Origin: Candidatus Megaera polyxenophila
GTDB taxonomy: Bacteria > Pseudomonadota > Alphaproteobacteria > Rickettsiales > Rickettsiaceae
DNA length: 64,000 nt
Assembly (NCBI GenBank): GCA_037101405.1
Contig: AP017964.1
Location: 806,001 to 870,000, forward strand
Direction: 5' to 3'
Shown: piece by piece, positions 18,382 to 28,274 of the stretch
Layout: every line of letters starts with the position of its first letter
How positions within the stretch are numbered: position 1 is the stretch's first letter
Program-made: the position numbers and the translations under genes
Notes under the pieces: model-generated
Seen by the model: only the letters and a program-made list of their open reading frames with translations
Database searches by the model: none
Told to the model about the DNA's origin: nothing

Positions 18382-20010
18382 ATGTTAATTTTTAGGTGTA
18401 AATTCCTATTAGTACTTTTGTTTCAGCTGCTTATAAATTGCAGTTTGGCAGATGATAAGGTCACCCAAAAAGACAATGAGGTAAGTAACAAAAAACCTAA
18501 TTACAATTGTAGTGACAATTTAGATAAGAAAGTTTTGCATGGGGGATGGTATTTATGGGAGCCTTATCAATTTAACAAACTAACAGCTGGGGGATATAAC
18601 CTTGTTGGCATGGATATCGAACTCCTAAAGAATATTGCTCACCTTGTCGGGGTTTCTATCGAGACTGAACCGGTTAATTGGCAACAACATCAACAAGACT
18701 TAAAAGATGGTATCCGTGATATTGCCTCGGGTGCTACGTATACCGATGCAAGAGCTGAATATGTTTATTTTTCAGTTCCATATCGCTATGAAGAAAACTC
18801 TCTATTCATGATGAATAATAGTATTAAGGATCTAAGTTTTGAATCTATTTCCGAGTTTTTGGCTCAAGTTAGGTTACAAAATTTTGTTTTAGGCATAACA
18901 AAAGGTTTTATTTATGCTGATCCTCAAATTAACCTGTTTATTAAAGATGAGGCTAATAATGATATAATAGTCACTTATGACAATGACGTTGCTGCGCTGC
19001 ACGGTCTTATTCACGGAGAGATAGACGGTTTTATCTCAGATAGAATTGTAGGGGCAGCGGCAATATTGACTCAGAAAGTTGATGCACATATTAAAGAGGT
19101 TCAGTTAAATATAAAAACCCCAATACATTTTATGTTTAGCAAGAAATCTGTTCCTCTTGAACTCGTAGACAGATTCAATACTGAAATAAAAAAATTTTCG
19201 AGTAGCGATGAATACAAGAAAATAGTTAAAACCTATTTATATCCGGTAATGTTAATGCAAACAATCGATTCCGAGTGGTTCTATTTCATCGGTGTAATGG
19301 GGACTATTGCATTTGCTGTTTCTGGTATAGCAATTGCTGCAAAGGAGAATGGAACTTTATTTGCTACCTTTTTATTTGCTATGCTACCTTCTGTTGGTGG
19401 TGGGATAATGAGAGACATTATTATTAATAGGGAAGAAGTGGGAATATTTCTGACACCTTCTTACATCTATTACATACTGATAATGGTATTGATAGGTTTC
19501 TCAACAATAAGACTTCTTGAATATTATAATAAAAGGGCGAGTGAAGATGAGCTGGTAGATAAATTCTGGGATAACATATTAGTCGTTGGTGACGCTCTGG
19601 GTCAAGCATCTTTTATTGTTACGGGAGTGTCTATAGCTATTATGGCAAAAATAGAACCAATAGAACTTTGGGGGCCATTTTTTGCATTTCTTACCGCTAA
19701 TGGTGGAGGCATTTTGCGTGATCTGATTCGGAAGAAGCATGAAATAGTATGTTTAACAGGAACTCTTAACGCTGAGATAGGGGTGTTATGGGGACTGGCA
19801 TTTAGTATTTATTTAAATGTTAATTCTTATGATCCTAATCCAACGGGTATTAGAAATGCAGTGATAATTGTGGTAACAGGATGTTTCTTTACAAGGCTTG
19901 TCGCTCACTACTTTAAAATAATAAATGTTAAATTTAGATCTGATAATGAATCAATTCTAGTTGAAACAAAGCAAGATATGGAGCAACCTAAAAATAGTAA
20001 TTTAACGTAA
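18382..20010 (+). CDS. Fusion: periplasmic substrate-binding domain + TRIC/UPF0126 membrane channel
   Basis: 542 residues with two unlike parts. Residues 1-23 are a signal peptide. About 45-285 form a bacterial type-3 extracellular solute-binding domain (VLHGGWYLWEPYQF, GMDIELLKNIAHLVGV, DIASGATYTDARAEYVYFSVPY, LHGLIHGEIDGFISD). From Met292 the protein holds two UPF0126/TRIC repeats: GTIAFAVSGIAIAAKENGT...SVGGGIMRDI and ALGQASFIVTGVSIAI...TANGGGILRDLIRKKHEI. TRIC-type proteins are trimeric cation channels, and some bacterial members move glycine. I infer a ligand-gated or ligand-fed transporter with the sensor in the periplasm. A single uninterrupted frame rules out a simple read-through artefact. 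Confidence 0.85.
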   Translation: MLIFRCKFLLVLLFQLLINCSLADDKVTQKDNEVSNKKPNYNCSDNLDKKVLHGGWYLWEPYQFNKLTAGGYNLVGMDIELLKNIAHLVGVSIETEPVNWQQHQQDLKDGIRDIASGATYTDARAEYVYFSVPYRYEENSLFMMNNSIKDLSFESISEFLAQVRLQNFVLGITKGFIYADPQINLFIKDEANNDIIVTYDNDVAALHGLIHGEIDGFISDRIVGAAAILTQKVDAHIKEVQLNIKTPIHFMFSKKSVPLELVDRFNTEIKKFSSSDEYKKIVKTYLYPVMLMQTIDSEWFYFIGVMGTIAFAVSGIAIAAKENGTLFATFLFAMLPSVGGGIMRDIIINREEVGIFLTPSYIYYILIMVLIGFSTIRLLEYYNKRASEDELVDKFWDNILVVGDALGQASFIVTGVSIAIMAKIEPIELWGPFFAFLTANGGGILRDLIRKKHEIVCLTGTLNAEIGVLWGLAFSIYLNVNSYDPNPTGIRNAVIIVVTGCFFTRLVAHYFKIINVKFRSDNESILVETKQDMEQPKNSNLT

Positions 20011-20043
20011 TTAATGTGCCATTTAGTAAAAGAAGTAAAAGAA

Positions 20044-20814
20044 CTAACCTTTGATTCTCCAGCCTTTATCTATTAGATTTTCTAGCACAAAATACATTAC
20101 TATATTTGATGTGATTAAAAAAACTATTCCTAAAATTATATTTCCATCAGCTTTGTTAGTAAGGCAGTATCTAAACCCATCAATCATATAAAAAAATGGA
20201 TTTAACAAATTTATTTGTTGTAAAATTTGAGGTAAATCCTTTACCGAATAAAATGTACCGGATAAAAAAGATAAAGGTGTAATTAAATAGCTTGTAATAG
20301 CTGAGTGTTGATCAAAAGAATTTGCAATCATTCCAGATAATATACCAAGTTTACCCAGTAGCATACAAGATGCTAGTGTATAAAAAGCTAACAGTAATGG
20401 GTAATACAAAGTAAATTTTACAAAAGGTATTAAAGATATTGTTACTATTATTCCTACCATTAAACCTCTTAACACCGCACCGAGGGTAAAAGCAATTATT
20501 ATTTCTTTACTGCCTAGCGGAGGTGTTAATATATCAGAAATATAACCTATTATTTTGCTCATTATTAAAGAGGAAGAGCTATTCCCGAAAGCGTTTTGTA
20601 CTATACTCATTATGATTAAACCGTAGCCCATAAAATTGATAAATTTTATCCCGTTTATTTCATGTTTCCTAGCACCTACTGCTAGTGCAAAGACAGCAAG
20701 GAATATAAGAGCTGAAACAGCGGGGGTTATAAGAGTTTGGTGGTATACCCTTAAAAAACGTTTTACCTCACGCAAAGTTAGGCTATAAGTGCCATACCAA
20801 TTAATATCTTCCAT
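20044..20814 (-). CDS. ABC-2 type transporter permease
   Basis: 256 residues with six hydrophobic segments, an inner-membrane permease of the exporter (ABC-2) class. The N-terminus [30 protein letters not shown] and the [30 protein letters not shown] segment are typical of the NodJ/YadH-like group. [37 protein letters not shown] is the characteristic C-terminal half. Its substrate is unknown and no ATPase partner is adjacent, so the partner must lie elsewhere. It converges with the SBP-TRIC gene and diverges from miaB. Confidence 0.88.
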   Translation of the reverse strand: MEDINWYGTYSLTLREVKRFLRVYHQTLITPAVSALIFLAVFALAVGARKHEINGIKFINFMGYGLIIMSIVQNAFGNSSSSLIMSKIIGYISDILTPPLGSKEIIIAFTLGAVLRGLMVGIIVTISLIPFVKFTLYYPLLLAFYTLASCMLLGKLGILSGMIANSFDQHSAITSYLITPLSFLSGTFYSVKDLPQILQQINLLNPFFYMIDGFRYCLTNKADGNIILGIVFLITSNIVMYFVLENLIDKGWRIKG

Positions 20815-20916
20815 TTTGTTGCAATAAAATTATTTTATATAAAATTTTTTAGAATTATGATATATTCCGCTTTAAAATTTATCAACTATATTCGAATCAT
20901 CTTAAAGCAAACAACA

Positions 20917-22254
20917 ATGGCTAAAAAGCTCTTTATAAAGACCTATGGGTGTCAAATGAATGTCTATGACTCTATAAAAATGAAGGAATTACTTGATCCA
21001 TTTGGTTTTGAATCAACAGATGATATGAATGAAGCTGATATGGTGATTTTAAACACTTGTCATATTAGAGAAAAAGCTTCCGAAAAAATGTATTCGGAAC
21101 TCGGGAGAGTAAAAAAGATAAAGGATAAAAGGTTATTGGCTAATGGAACAGATATGATAATAGCAGTAGCTGGTTGTGTTGCTCAGGCTGAGGGAGAAGA
21201 AATATTTGTTCGCACTCCTTACGTTGATATAGTTGTTGGCCCTCAGTCTTACCATACGTTACCAGAATTGGTAGCTAAGCTAGCAAGATCGGAAAAACAT
21301 TTAATAGACCTTGATTTTATTGAAGAAGAAAAATTTGATAATTTACCTACACAGTACTCAGATCAGGGAGCAAGTGCTTTTGTCTCAATTCAAGAAGGTT
21401 GTGACAAATTCTGTACCTTTTGTGTTGTACCGTATACTAGAGGTGCAGAGTTTTCTAGAATGCCGGAAGAAGTATACCGAGAGTCAATGGTTTTAGTTGC
21501 AAAAGGCGCAAAAGAGATCCATTTACTTGGGCAAAATGTTAATGCTTACCATGGTAAGAGCTCAAATGGCGATAAAGTATTCTCTTTAGCAGATTTAATT
21601 CGCCATCTTTCAACCATTAAGGGACTGGAAAGAATTAGGTACACCACTTCGCATCCGAGGGATATGACCGACGATTTAATCAGCGTGCATGGCCAACTCG
21701 ATCAATTAATGCCTTTTTTGCATCTTCCAGTTCAGTCTGGTTCAAATAAGGTGTTAAAAATGATGAATAGAAAACATAGTAGGGAAGAATATTTTGCAAT
21801 TATCGATAAACTCCGAGCCGCAAGGCCTGATATTGTCCTTTCATCTGATTTTATAGTCGGTTTTCCGGGGGAAACTGACGAAGATTTTGCTGATACTATG
21901 GATTTAGTAAGAAGGGTTAGATATGGCCAATGCTATTCCTTTAAATACAGCCCAAGACCTGGAACACCGGCCGCAATCAAAGAACAGATACCGGAAGCGG
22001 TAAAAACCGAGCGCCTAATGATTTTGCAAAGCGAACTGGCAAAACAGCAATTAGAGTTTAATGAAAGTTGCCTTGGTAAAACTTTACCTGTATTGTTCCA
22101 GAAAGAAGGAAAGTACAATGACCACATAGTGGGTAAAACGCCTTATATGCAATCTGCATATATTGAAAATACCGATAAATCCTTGCTTGGTAAAATTGTT
22201 AATGTAAAAATCACCAAAGCTCTTGCAACAAGTGTAGCCGGAGAATTGGTGTGA
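20917..22254 (+). CDS. miaB: tRNA-2-methylthio-N6-dimethylallyladenosine synthase
   Basis: A radical-SAM methylthiotransferase that modifies A37 of tRNAs reading UNN codons. The N-terminal UPF0004 domain starts [17 protein letters not shown] and has further Cys in [12 protein letters not shown] and [11 protein letters not shown], binding the auxiliary cluster. The radical-SAM motif is CDKFCTFC, followed by [42 protein letters not shown] and [14 protein letters not shown] complete the family pattern, and a TRAM domain ends the protein. The ATG at 20917 is chosen; an upstream in-frame start at 20857 would add an unusual leader. Confidence 0.96.
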   Translation: MAKKLFIKTYGCQMNVYDSIKMKELLDPFGFESTDDMNEADMVILNTCHIREKASEKMYSELGRVKKIKDKRLLANGTDMIIAVAGCVAQAEGEEIFVRTPYVDIVVGPQSYHTLPELVAKLARSEKHLIDLDFIEEEKFDNLPTQYSDQGASAFVSIQEGCDKFCTFCVVPYTRGAEFSRMPEEVYRESMVLVAKGAKEIHLLGQNVNAYHGKSSNGDKVFSLADLIRHLSTIKGLERIRYTTSHPRDMTDDLISVHGQLDQLMPFLHLPVQSGSNKVLKMMNRKHSREEYFAIIDKLRAARPDIVLSSDFIVGFPGETDEDFADTMDLVRRVRYGQCYSFKYSPRPGTPAAIKEQIPEAVKTERLMILQSELAKQQLEFNESCLGKTLPVLFQKEGKYNDHIVGKTPYMQSAYIENTDKSLLGKIVNVKITKALATSVAGELV

Positions 22255-22343
22255 GGGTTATTGGAAGAGTAGTTTGAGTCTATAGATTAAAATTACCCCA
22301 ATTAAGAAATTGATAAAAATAAAATCAATAAATTAGTGATGTT

Positions 22344-22682
22344 ATGAAACCGGAAAAAATAAAGATAATTTTTATTGAGAATAATAAAGAAATAGAAGTT
22401 GAAGCCTCAGTTGGTTTGTCAGTTCTAGAAGTTGCCCATGAGAACAATATTGATTTGGAAGGAGCTTGTGAGGGGTCTCTTGCTTGTGCTACTTGCCACG
22501 TAATATTAGAAGAGAAAATTTACAACATTCTAGAACAACCGGCTGAAGCAGAGGAAGATATGCTTGACTTGGCTTTTGGTCTTACCCATACTTCAAGGCT
22601 AGGATGTCAGATAATTTTGACGAAAGAGCTAAATGGAATGAGAGTCAGAGTTCCTTCAGCTACTAGAAATATATCAATTTAG
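22344..22682 (+). CDS. fdx: [2Fe-2S] ferredoxin (ISC/adrenodoxin type)
   Basis: 112 residues. The four cluster ligands are Cys42, Cys48, Cys51 ([10 protein letters not shown]) and Cys88 (RLGCQI), the adrenodoxin/Fdx spacing. [21 protein letters not shown] is the standard downstream segment. Proteins of this group deliver electrons for Fe-S cluster assembly. The other isc genes are not in this window. The DUF2125 gene begins 10 bases after the stop. Confidence 0.93.
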   Translation: MKPEKIKIIFIENNKEIEVEASVGLSVLEVAHENNIDLEGACEGSLACATCHVILEEKIYNILEQPAEAEEDMLDLAFGLTHTSRLGCQIILTKELNGMRVRVPSATRNISI

Positions 22683-22692
22683 AAATTTTGTT

Positions 22693-23697
22693 GTGATACG
22701 TAAAATAGTCCTAGCTTTTGTGGCCTTATTTATAGTTACCTGGCTTGCTCTAGCGCATTTTGCAAAATCTAAGGTGATGTCATTTATTAGTAATTTCCAA
22801 ACGGATAATGCCAGGATATCTTACAGTGATGCTAGTATAGCAGGTTTCCCTTTTAGTTGGAAAGTAAGATTTGCATCACCTAAAATTACTATAATAGATC
22901 AGGATATTTCACGGGAAATATCTAGCGATTATATGGATTGTACTTTCGACTATAAGCTTGGAAAGGCCGAATTGAATTTTGGTAAAGATCTATATTATAG
23001 TAGCTCTAGTGATGACTCATTAGCAGAATATAAAATTAGCAGTGAGCAAGATATAATTGGTTTCGTTGACTTTATCGATCTACTTTATAAAATTGATTTA
23101 TCAAATTCTATAAGGAAAATCGTTAAGAATATTGAGTTTTCTAACCCATATATAGCTGTTTTTACTGTTAATGGCGAAGAATTATTTAACCTTTCCGGGG
23201 TTACTTTCAAACTCAGTAATAACCTTATAAACAATATAGAAAATTTTTTACTAAATTTAACAGGTAATTACAAATCATCATTTAGCGGTCGTAACGTAAG
23301 TAGCGCAGGCCTGGTTTTAGATGCTAATTATGGTGTAAATACAGCTAATCGTGGAGGTACAAGAGAGAATAATTTTGATCACAAAATTGAGATAACACAT
23401 GCAAAAATCAACCTTGATAATGCTTCTTGTGATTTAACAGGTTCAGTGGCACTAGCTCGGAATGACGCTCCAAAAGGAAAAATATCGGTTAAACTGGTAG
23501 AGTATGAAAATTTGGTCAACATTTTAGTACCAGATGATTTTATCTTTTCAAAATCCTATGTAAAACGCTTTATTGCTAAAGCTGCAGCTATAGAATTCAG
23601 TAACGCAATAACAAATAAAGTAAATTTTGATATTGAATTTTCAGATAAAGGAATTGTTCTAGGAAATGCTAATTTACTGGAACAGAAAGGTAACTAA
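22693..23697 (+). CDS. DUF2125 domain-containing protein
   Basis: 334 residues, start GTG. The protein has one N-terminal hydrophobic anchor (IVLAFVALFIVTWLALAHFA), then a beta-rich periplasmic part beginning ARISYSDASIAGFPFSWKVRFASPKITI. The IAGFPF...W pattern is characteristic of alphaproteobacterial DUF2125 proteins. The function is not known. It follows the ferredoxin gene by 10 bases and is followed closely by the nitroreductase gene, so the three may share a transcript. Confidence 0.78.
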   Translation: MIRKIVLAFVALFIVTWLALAHFAKSKVMSFISNFQTDNARISYSDASIAGFPFSWKVRFASPKITIIDQDISREISSDYMDCTFDYKLGKAELNFGKDLYYSSSSDDSLAEYKISSEQDIIGFVDFIDLLYKIDLSNSIRKIVKNIEFSNPYIAVFTVNGEELFNLSGVTFKLSNNLINNIENFLLNLTGNYKSSFSGRNVSSAGLVLDANYGVNTANRGGTRENNFDHKIEITHAKINLDNASCDLTGSVALARNDAPKGKISVKLVEYENLVNILVPDDFIFSKSYVKRFIAKAAAIEFSNAITNKVNFDIEFSDKGIVLGNANLLEQKGN

Positions 23698-23714
23698 AAT
23701 AGGGGAGGTGTTTC

Positions 23715-24290
23715 ATGAGAACTATAGAGAGTGTATTTAGCGATAGAACATGTAGTAAATTTTTGGACAAAAAGGTTTCTAAGGAACTGCTAATACAAAT
23801 TTATGATTTGGTGAAACTTGGTCCTACTTCTGCAAATGCTTGTCCTTTACGCATAGTTTTTGTGCAAAGTAATCTTGAAAAAGAGAAACTATGTAAAACA
23901 GCTATGGAAGCGAATATTGCTAAAATAAAATCAGCACCGGTTACTGCGTTATTTGCTTATGATATGAAGTTTTATGAAAAAATGGATAAATTGTATCCAA
24001 CAGGCAAGTTTTTACAGGATTTATTTGCTAAATCTAGTGAAGATGTAATTGATAGGGAAAGTTTACGGAATTCTACTTTGCAAGCTGCATATTTTATAAT
24101 GGTAGCAAGGAGTATGGGATTAGATTGTGGACCTATGTCTGGATTTGATCCGGTAGCCCTGAATGAAACTTTTTTCAAAAACACTAATTATAGGATAAAT
24201 TTTATTTGCAATTTTGGTTATAAAGACGGTGATAATCCTTATCCTAAATTACCGAGACTAGATTTTGATGAGGTTTGTAAGTTTTTGTAA
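23715..24290 (+). CDS. Nitroreductase-family protein (RutE/HadB-like)
   Basis: 191 residues, an FMN-dependent oxidoreductase fold. The N-terminus has IESVFSDRTCSKFLDKKVSKELLIQIYDLVKLGPTSAN, with the Arg and Pro-Thr-Ser residues that bind FMN phosphate. The C-terminal half has ARSMGLDCGPMSGFDPVALNETFF, typical of the malonic-semialdehyde-reductase-like (RutE) subgroup. The physiological substrate is uncertain. An unusually strong ribosome-binding site, AGGGGAGG, lies 6 bases upstream of the ATG and fixes the start. Confidence 0.85.
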   Translation: MRTIESVFSDRTCSKFLDKKVSKELLIQIYDLVKLGPTSANACPLRIVFVQSNLEKEKLCKTAMEANIAKIKSAPVTALFAYDMKFYEKMDKLYPTGKFLQDLFAKSSEDVIDRESLRNSTLQAAYFIMVARSMGLDCGPMSGFDPVALNETFFKNTNYRINFICNFGYKDGDNPYPKLPRLDFDEVCKFL

Positions 24291-24314
24291 ACCTTTTTCC
24301 CAAGGATATACTAA

Positions 24315-25535
24315 ATGTCTGAAATACGCCAGCATCTTAAGACCATATTAATAAGCTTTTATAGTATTTTGAAAGTTATCTTTCGCAATTGGCATATTAG
24401 AAAGGTTTTAAACTTCTCAAATTTTCTAAAACTATGCTTTTTATATAGTGCGTTTTTGATTTGGATAATTCTTTTTGAGATTGATTACTCAAAACACTTC
24501 TGGACTAATTTGGTAAAAGGTGATTTTTCAGAAAGAAAGTTTTCCTTGTATAGTGTTCACGACCGAATTGGTGAAGGTATCCTATATGATCGTATAGTTA
24601 TCATTGCCGATAAGCTTGGATATGATTATACCGGGATTAAGTTTTCTGAAAGTCTAAGTCATTTTTGGCTTACCTCTCATTTTTATAAGGTGAGTACTAG
24701 CATTATAAATTATATCTTTAGGCCACAATTTAACCTAGCGGTAACCCACCATGTTAATATTTTGCCTTTTGGCTATAACATCACTTATCTAAACATGCCT
24801 TTGGATTCACTATTCTCAAGTAGTGGAAAGTTTTTAAAAGTATGGGAGCATTTAAATGATTACGATGCTTATGTTGATCTCCATAGCCTTGTTCATGGGA
24901 ATAATGAGTTATTAGAAAAAATAATCCAAAAAACGGACCAAAACAAACCAATAATACCTTTGTACTTTGCAGAAGGCAAAGAAGAATATGTCGATGTTTC
25001 CATAGATAAAGCCCTAATTACAGGAACATTATGGGGATGTAATAGAGAAAGTTTAAGGTTAGCCCAAAGTTTAAAAAAGCTAGCCAATGATGGATTATTA
25101 GTTGGTATCGGTATAGAGAGATATCTTGGGTTTTTAGGTAAAGCTTATTTAGGTAAGATGGAAGATTTTGGCAATCCTCTTGAAAACTTGCGCCTTCAGC
25201 AACAAAAATACGGTATTGCTTTAATAATCCACAATCAGGAACATATGCTAGAAGGGATACCGACCTCTAGAATTGCTGAAGCTGTAACTAGTGGAGCTTT
25301 GGTAATATCTGATCAGAATGGCTTTTTAAAGAAATTTTTTAGTGATAGTATCCTCTATTATGATGCTTTTGCCAGTACCCAGCAAATTTACGATACTATT
25401 AAATCGCATATTAACTGGGCAAAAGCTAATCCAGATGAGGCGCATTTAAAGGCTAAGCAAGCCTATCAAATTTTCATGGATAATTTTACTATCGAAAATC
25501 AGCTCGAGAAATTATTTGCTCTTACCAAAAGGTGA
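24315..25535 (+). CDS. Probable glycosyltransferase (GT-B, CgeB-like C-terminus)
   Basis: 406 residues. An N-terminal hydrophobic stretch (FLKLCFLYSAFLIWIILFEI) could anchor it in the inner membrane. The C-terminal ~110 residues contain NPLENLRLQQQKYGIALIIHNQEHMLEGIPTSRIAEAVTSGALVISDQNG. The Arg-Ile-x-Glu-Ala...Gly-Ala pattern resembles the nucleotide-sugar-binding end of GT-B enzymes of the CgeB/glycosyltransferase-1-like group. Donor and acceptor are unknown; an envelope glycan role is a guess from the membrane segment. It starts 24 bases after the nitroreductase gene. Confidence 0.6.
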   Translation: MSEIRQHLKTILISFYSILKVIFRNWHIRKVLNFSNFLKLCFLYSAFLIWIILFEIDYSKHFWTNLVKGDFSERKFSLYSVHDRIGEGILYDRIVIIADKLGYDYTGIKFSESLSHFWLTSHFYKVSTSIINYIFRPQFNLAVTHHVNILPFGYNITYLNMPLDSLFSSSGKFLKVWEHLNDYDAYVDLHSLVHGNNELLEKIIQKTDQNKPIIPLYFAEGKEEYVDVSIDKALITGTLWGCNRESLRLAQSLKKLANDGLLVGIGIERYLGFLGKAYLGKMEDFGNPLENLRLQQQKYGIALIIHNQEHMLEGIPTSRIAEAVTSGALVISDQNGFLKKFFSDSILYYDAFASTQQIYDTIKSHINWAKANPDEAHLKAKQAYQIFMDNFTIENQLEKLFALTKR

Positions 25536-25544
25536 GATGTCAAG

Positions 25545-25570
25545 TACTTTAAACTTTATAGTTTAAAGTA
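25545..25570. terminator. Bidirectional terminator-like hairpin
   Basis: A perfect 10-base inverted repeat TACTTTAAAC / GTTTAAAGTA around a 6-base loop TTTATA. It sits in the 55-base gap between the convergent glycosyltransferase and glutamine-synthetase-like genes. Position and symmetry suit a terminator for both; the stem is AT-rich and lacks a clean T-tract. Confidence 0.5.
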
Positions 25571-25590
25571 AGTATTTAAAAATACGGAAG

Positions 25591-26333
25591 TTAATTACTT
25601 CGTAATATTTTTAGTAAGTTATATTGTGGGTCGTAAGCGTTTCCGTAAATCTTATCTATCTTAGTTATTTGCTGTGGGTGTTTAAGGCCCGAATAAATTG
25701 AGTTTAAAATGGCATATATTACCTCGTAGGGATTCGCATCTGCTGAAGCTAATCGATGTTCAATTCGTTTGGGTAGGCTGTCCGGTATCCGGATCAAAGT
25801 AGTACGGTTATTACCTCCGTAGCAAATGTGGGTTGGAGCCATAAACCTGCTATCGAGTCTTTGATAATCCTCTTCTTTAGGTAGAAAAGCTGTAATTGTT
25901 AATGGTAAATAATGACACAAAATCCTAGCATATTTTTCTGCCTCATTATCTTCAAGAAAATTAAAGTGAATGTGCATACTATTGCCATAATCATTTGTAA
26001 ATGGTTTGGACTTAAAATTAGCTTCAAGGTTTAATTTTCTAGCTTTCTCCTTAATTACCTTCTTCATGTTGCTTATGCTACCTGGATAAGAGGCAACGTT
26101 AGTTGAAGGTGGAATCTCAATTTCATATTGGTTATGGCCCTTTTCTTTTTTTATTTTTTGCTCTATATTCTCTTCTAATTTGGTCAATTGCCAAGTATCT
26201 GTAAGATTTATAAGATAAAATTCTAGTTCTGCCCCAAGACATGGCGTCAAATTAAACTCTTTTTTAAAACTATTTTCGATTTTTTTAAGATATTGTATTC
26301 TTTCTCTCTATCTGTTAATTTATTTTTAAACAT
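25591..26333 (-). pseudogene. Short glutamine-synthetase-like gene with a 5' frameshift
   Basis: An open frame of 219 codons (25591-26250) carries glutamine synthetase catalytic-domain motifs: GAELEFYL, GHNQYEIEIPPST, NSMHIHFNF, APTHICYGGNNRTTLIRIP and KRIEHRLASADANPYEVIYAI. It lacks the N-terminal beta-grasp domain and the usual C-terminal ~80 residues. Upstream, an ATG at 26333-26331 opens MFKNKLTDR in another frame, while the main frame continues upstream as RERIQYLKKIENSFKKEFNL to a stop. One missing base near 26305-26312 would join them to about 247 codons. Either this is a decaying gene or a sequencing indel. If translated as is, it could begin at TTG 26250. Confidence 0.65.
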
Positions 26334-26356
26334 ATTTTAAGTGCTTATTAAAGATC

Positions 26357-27103
26357 ATGACGGTAACAGAACTAATCAAAAATAAAGTATACTACAAAAT
26401 TTTTGATAGAAGTTACCAAGGTTCAACTCATAGTTATAATATACATGCTTTTGATGATCAGATAAAAAAAGATCAAGTCCGAAGTAATATAGATAAAGTA
26501 TTAAGTGATTTTGATGCCCAAAATATATTGTTATTAAACCAGGTTCATGGCAATAATATTGTTTGTACCGAGGAATTAGACCTCAAGTTAAGTAATTGGC
26601 CTCAAGGTGATGCTTCGGTTACTACTCAAGAAAACATTATTTTGGCAATTCGTACCGCTGATTGTGTTCCGCTATTACTTGTTAGTGAGGATGGCCATGT
26701 TATTGGGGCAGCCCACTGTGGGTGGCGCAGTGCTAAATTAGATATTATAAATAAATTAGCTTATAGAATGCGGCAAAAAGGCGCTGGTAATATAATAGCT
26801 GTAATAGGTCCTGCTATTGCTCAAGAATCTTATGAAGTATCGAAAGAGTTTTATGAGGATTTCGTTGCTGATTCAAGTAGTTATAAGGAGCTATTTTTAC
26901 CTTCAACAAAACCCGGACATTATTTATTTGACCTACCATCATTTGTCAAAATTAAGCTTGCAGAGGAAAATATTAGCGTTATAAAACATATTAACGAGGA
27001 TACATATGTAATGTCTGACAAATATCCTAGCTATCGTAGGTCTACTCATACAGGGGAAATATACAATCAAAACATATTATCTGCTATAATGATAAATAAA
27101 TAA
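26357..27103 (+). CDS. pgeF: Peptidoglycan editing factor / purine nucleoside phosphorylase (YfiH, laccase-domain family)
   Basis: 248 residues of the DUF152/laccase-like family. The zinc-binding His, Cys and His are in NQVHGNNIV, RTADCVPLLL and AAHCGWRS. GPAIAQESYEVS and RRSTHTGEIYNQNILSAIMI are further landmarks. E. coli YfiH acts in peptidoglycan editing, and family members show adenosine and purine nucleoside phosphorylase activity; which applies here is open. ccmC follows after 6 bases and fdxA after 2 more. Confidence 0.9.
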   Translation: MTVTELIKNKVYYKIFDRSYQGSTHSYNIHAFDDQIKKDQVRSNIDKVLSDFDAQNILLLNQVHGNNIVCTEELDLKLSNWPQGDASVTTQENIILAIRTADCVPLLLVSEDGHVIGAAHCGWRSAKLDIINKLAYRMRQKGAGNIIAVIGPAIAQESYEVSKEFYEDFVADSSSYKELFLPSTKPGHYLFDLPSFVKIKLAEENISVIKHINEDTYVMSDKYPSYRRSTHTGEIYNQNILSAIMINK

Positions 27104-27109
27104 ATCTTT

Positions 27110-27805
27110 ATGTATCAATTATTTTCACCTAACTTATTTTTAAAAATTAGCAAATACCTAATACCTATTTCTGGATGCTTATTTTTAATCTCAATTCCAG
27201 TTGGATTATATTTTTCTTTATATGCCTCTCCTGAAGATTACCAGCAAAAAGAAATGGTAAGGATAATGTATGTGCATGTGCCTGCCGCATGGATGAGCCT
27301 CGGAATATATACTTTTATAGCTATTTGTAGTTTTTCTTGTTTAGTATGGAGAACAAGAATCTCATATGTTTTGGCAGTAGCTGCAGCACCAATTGGAGCA
27401 GGATTTGCTCTAATTACCCTAGTTACAGGTTCTATTTGGGGTAAACCTATTTGGGGTACGTGGTGGGTATGGGATGCCCGCCTTACATCAATGCTTGTTT
27501 TATTCTTCATTTATATTAGTTATATAGCAATCGTTAATAGCGGTAATAGTTTACTTAGAGCCGAAAAACCGGCTTCAGTTATGGCTATAATAGGGTTGAT
27601 TAATATACCGATAGTCAAGTTTTCGGTGGATATTTGGTACAGTTTACATCAACCTGCAAGTATCCTTAAAATAGGTGGACCTTCCATTCACCCATCTATG
27701 CTTTTACCGCTTTTTATTATGTTTGGTTCTTTTATAATGTATTTTGTTTTTGTCCTTTTAATAAGGGCAAGAATTGTTATGTATAAAATTAAAAATAATA
27801 AATAG
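27110..27805 (+). CDS. ccmC: Haem exporter permease CcmC
   Basis: 231 residues and six hydrophobic segments in the inner membrane. The Trp-rich periplasmic WWD signature [18 protein letters not shown] is present, as are the conserved haem-axial His residues in [11 protein letters not shown] and [10 protein letters not shown]. CcmC delivers haem to CcmE for cytochrome c maturation. The rest of the ccm set is not in the window. It lies between pgeF and fdxA in a tight co-directional run. Confidence 0.95.
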   Translation: MYQLFSPNLFLKISKYLIPISGCLFLISIPVGLYFSLYASPEDYQQKEMVRIMYVHVPAAWMSLGIYTFIAICSFSCLVWRTRISYVLAVAAAPIGAGFALITLVTGSIWGKPIWGTWWVWDARLTSMLVLFFIYISYIAIVNSGNSLLRAEKPASVMAIIGLINIPIVKFSVDIWYSLHQPASILKIGGPSIHPSMLLPLFIMFGSFIMYFVFVLLIRARIVMYKIKNNK

Positions 27806-27807
27806 CT

Positions 27808-28122
27808 ATGACTTATGTGGTAACAGATGAGTGCGTGAAATGTAAATATACGGATTGTGTAGAAGTATGCCCTGTTGATTGTTTTTATGAAGGAGAATTA
27901 ATGCTAGTAATTAATCCGGATGAATGTATAGATTGTGGTGTTTGTGTTCCAGAATGTCCGATAGATGCAATTAAAGAAGAATCTCCTGATTTAATAAAAT
28001 GGGTAGAAATTAATAAAGAATTGTCTGCAAAATGGCCGAATATTACAGTTAAAAAGCTTCCGTTACCTGATGCTGAAAATTATAAATATGAAAAAAATAA
28101 GTTTGAAAAATATATCCTCTAA
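27808..28122 (+). CDS. fdxA: Seven-iron ferredoxin (3Fe-4S/4Fe-4S)
   Basis: 104 residues. The Cys pattern is that of Azotobacter-type FdxA: Cys9, Cys17 and Cys50 for the 3Fe-4S cluster; Cys21, Cys40, Cys43 and Cys46 for the 4Fe-4S cluster; with Cys12 and Cys25 as the extra non-ligand cysteines. The C-terminal extension ([19 protein letters not shown]) is typical. It is a low-potential electron carrier in the cytoplasm. It is the last gene of the pgeF-ccmC-fdxA run. Confidence 0.94.
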   Translation: MTYVVTDECVKCKYTDCVEVCPVDCFYEGELMLVINPDECIDCGVCVPECPIDAIKEESPDLIKWVEINKELSAKWPNITVKKLPLPDAENYKYEKNKFEKYIL

Positions 28123-28274
28123 TTAGGATTCTTAAATAAAACCTAGATAACCTAGAATTTTGTAAAAAACATAAATAGGCATAACTCAATGTTAATTTCA
28201 GAAAAGCAGGCAAATTTAGGGCAGCAAACTACAATTTAACCCGTAGTGATTGTAAAATACCAGTAACTTACTGT

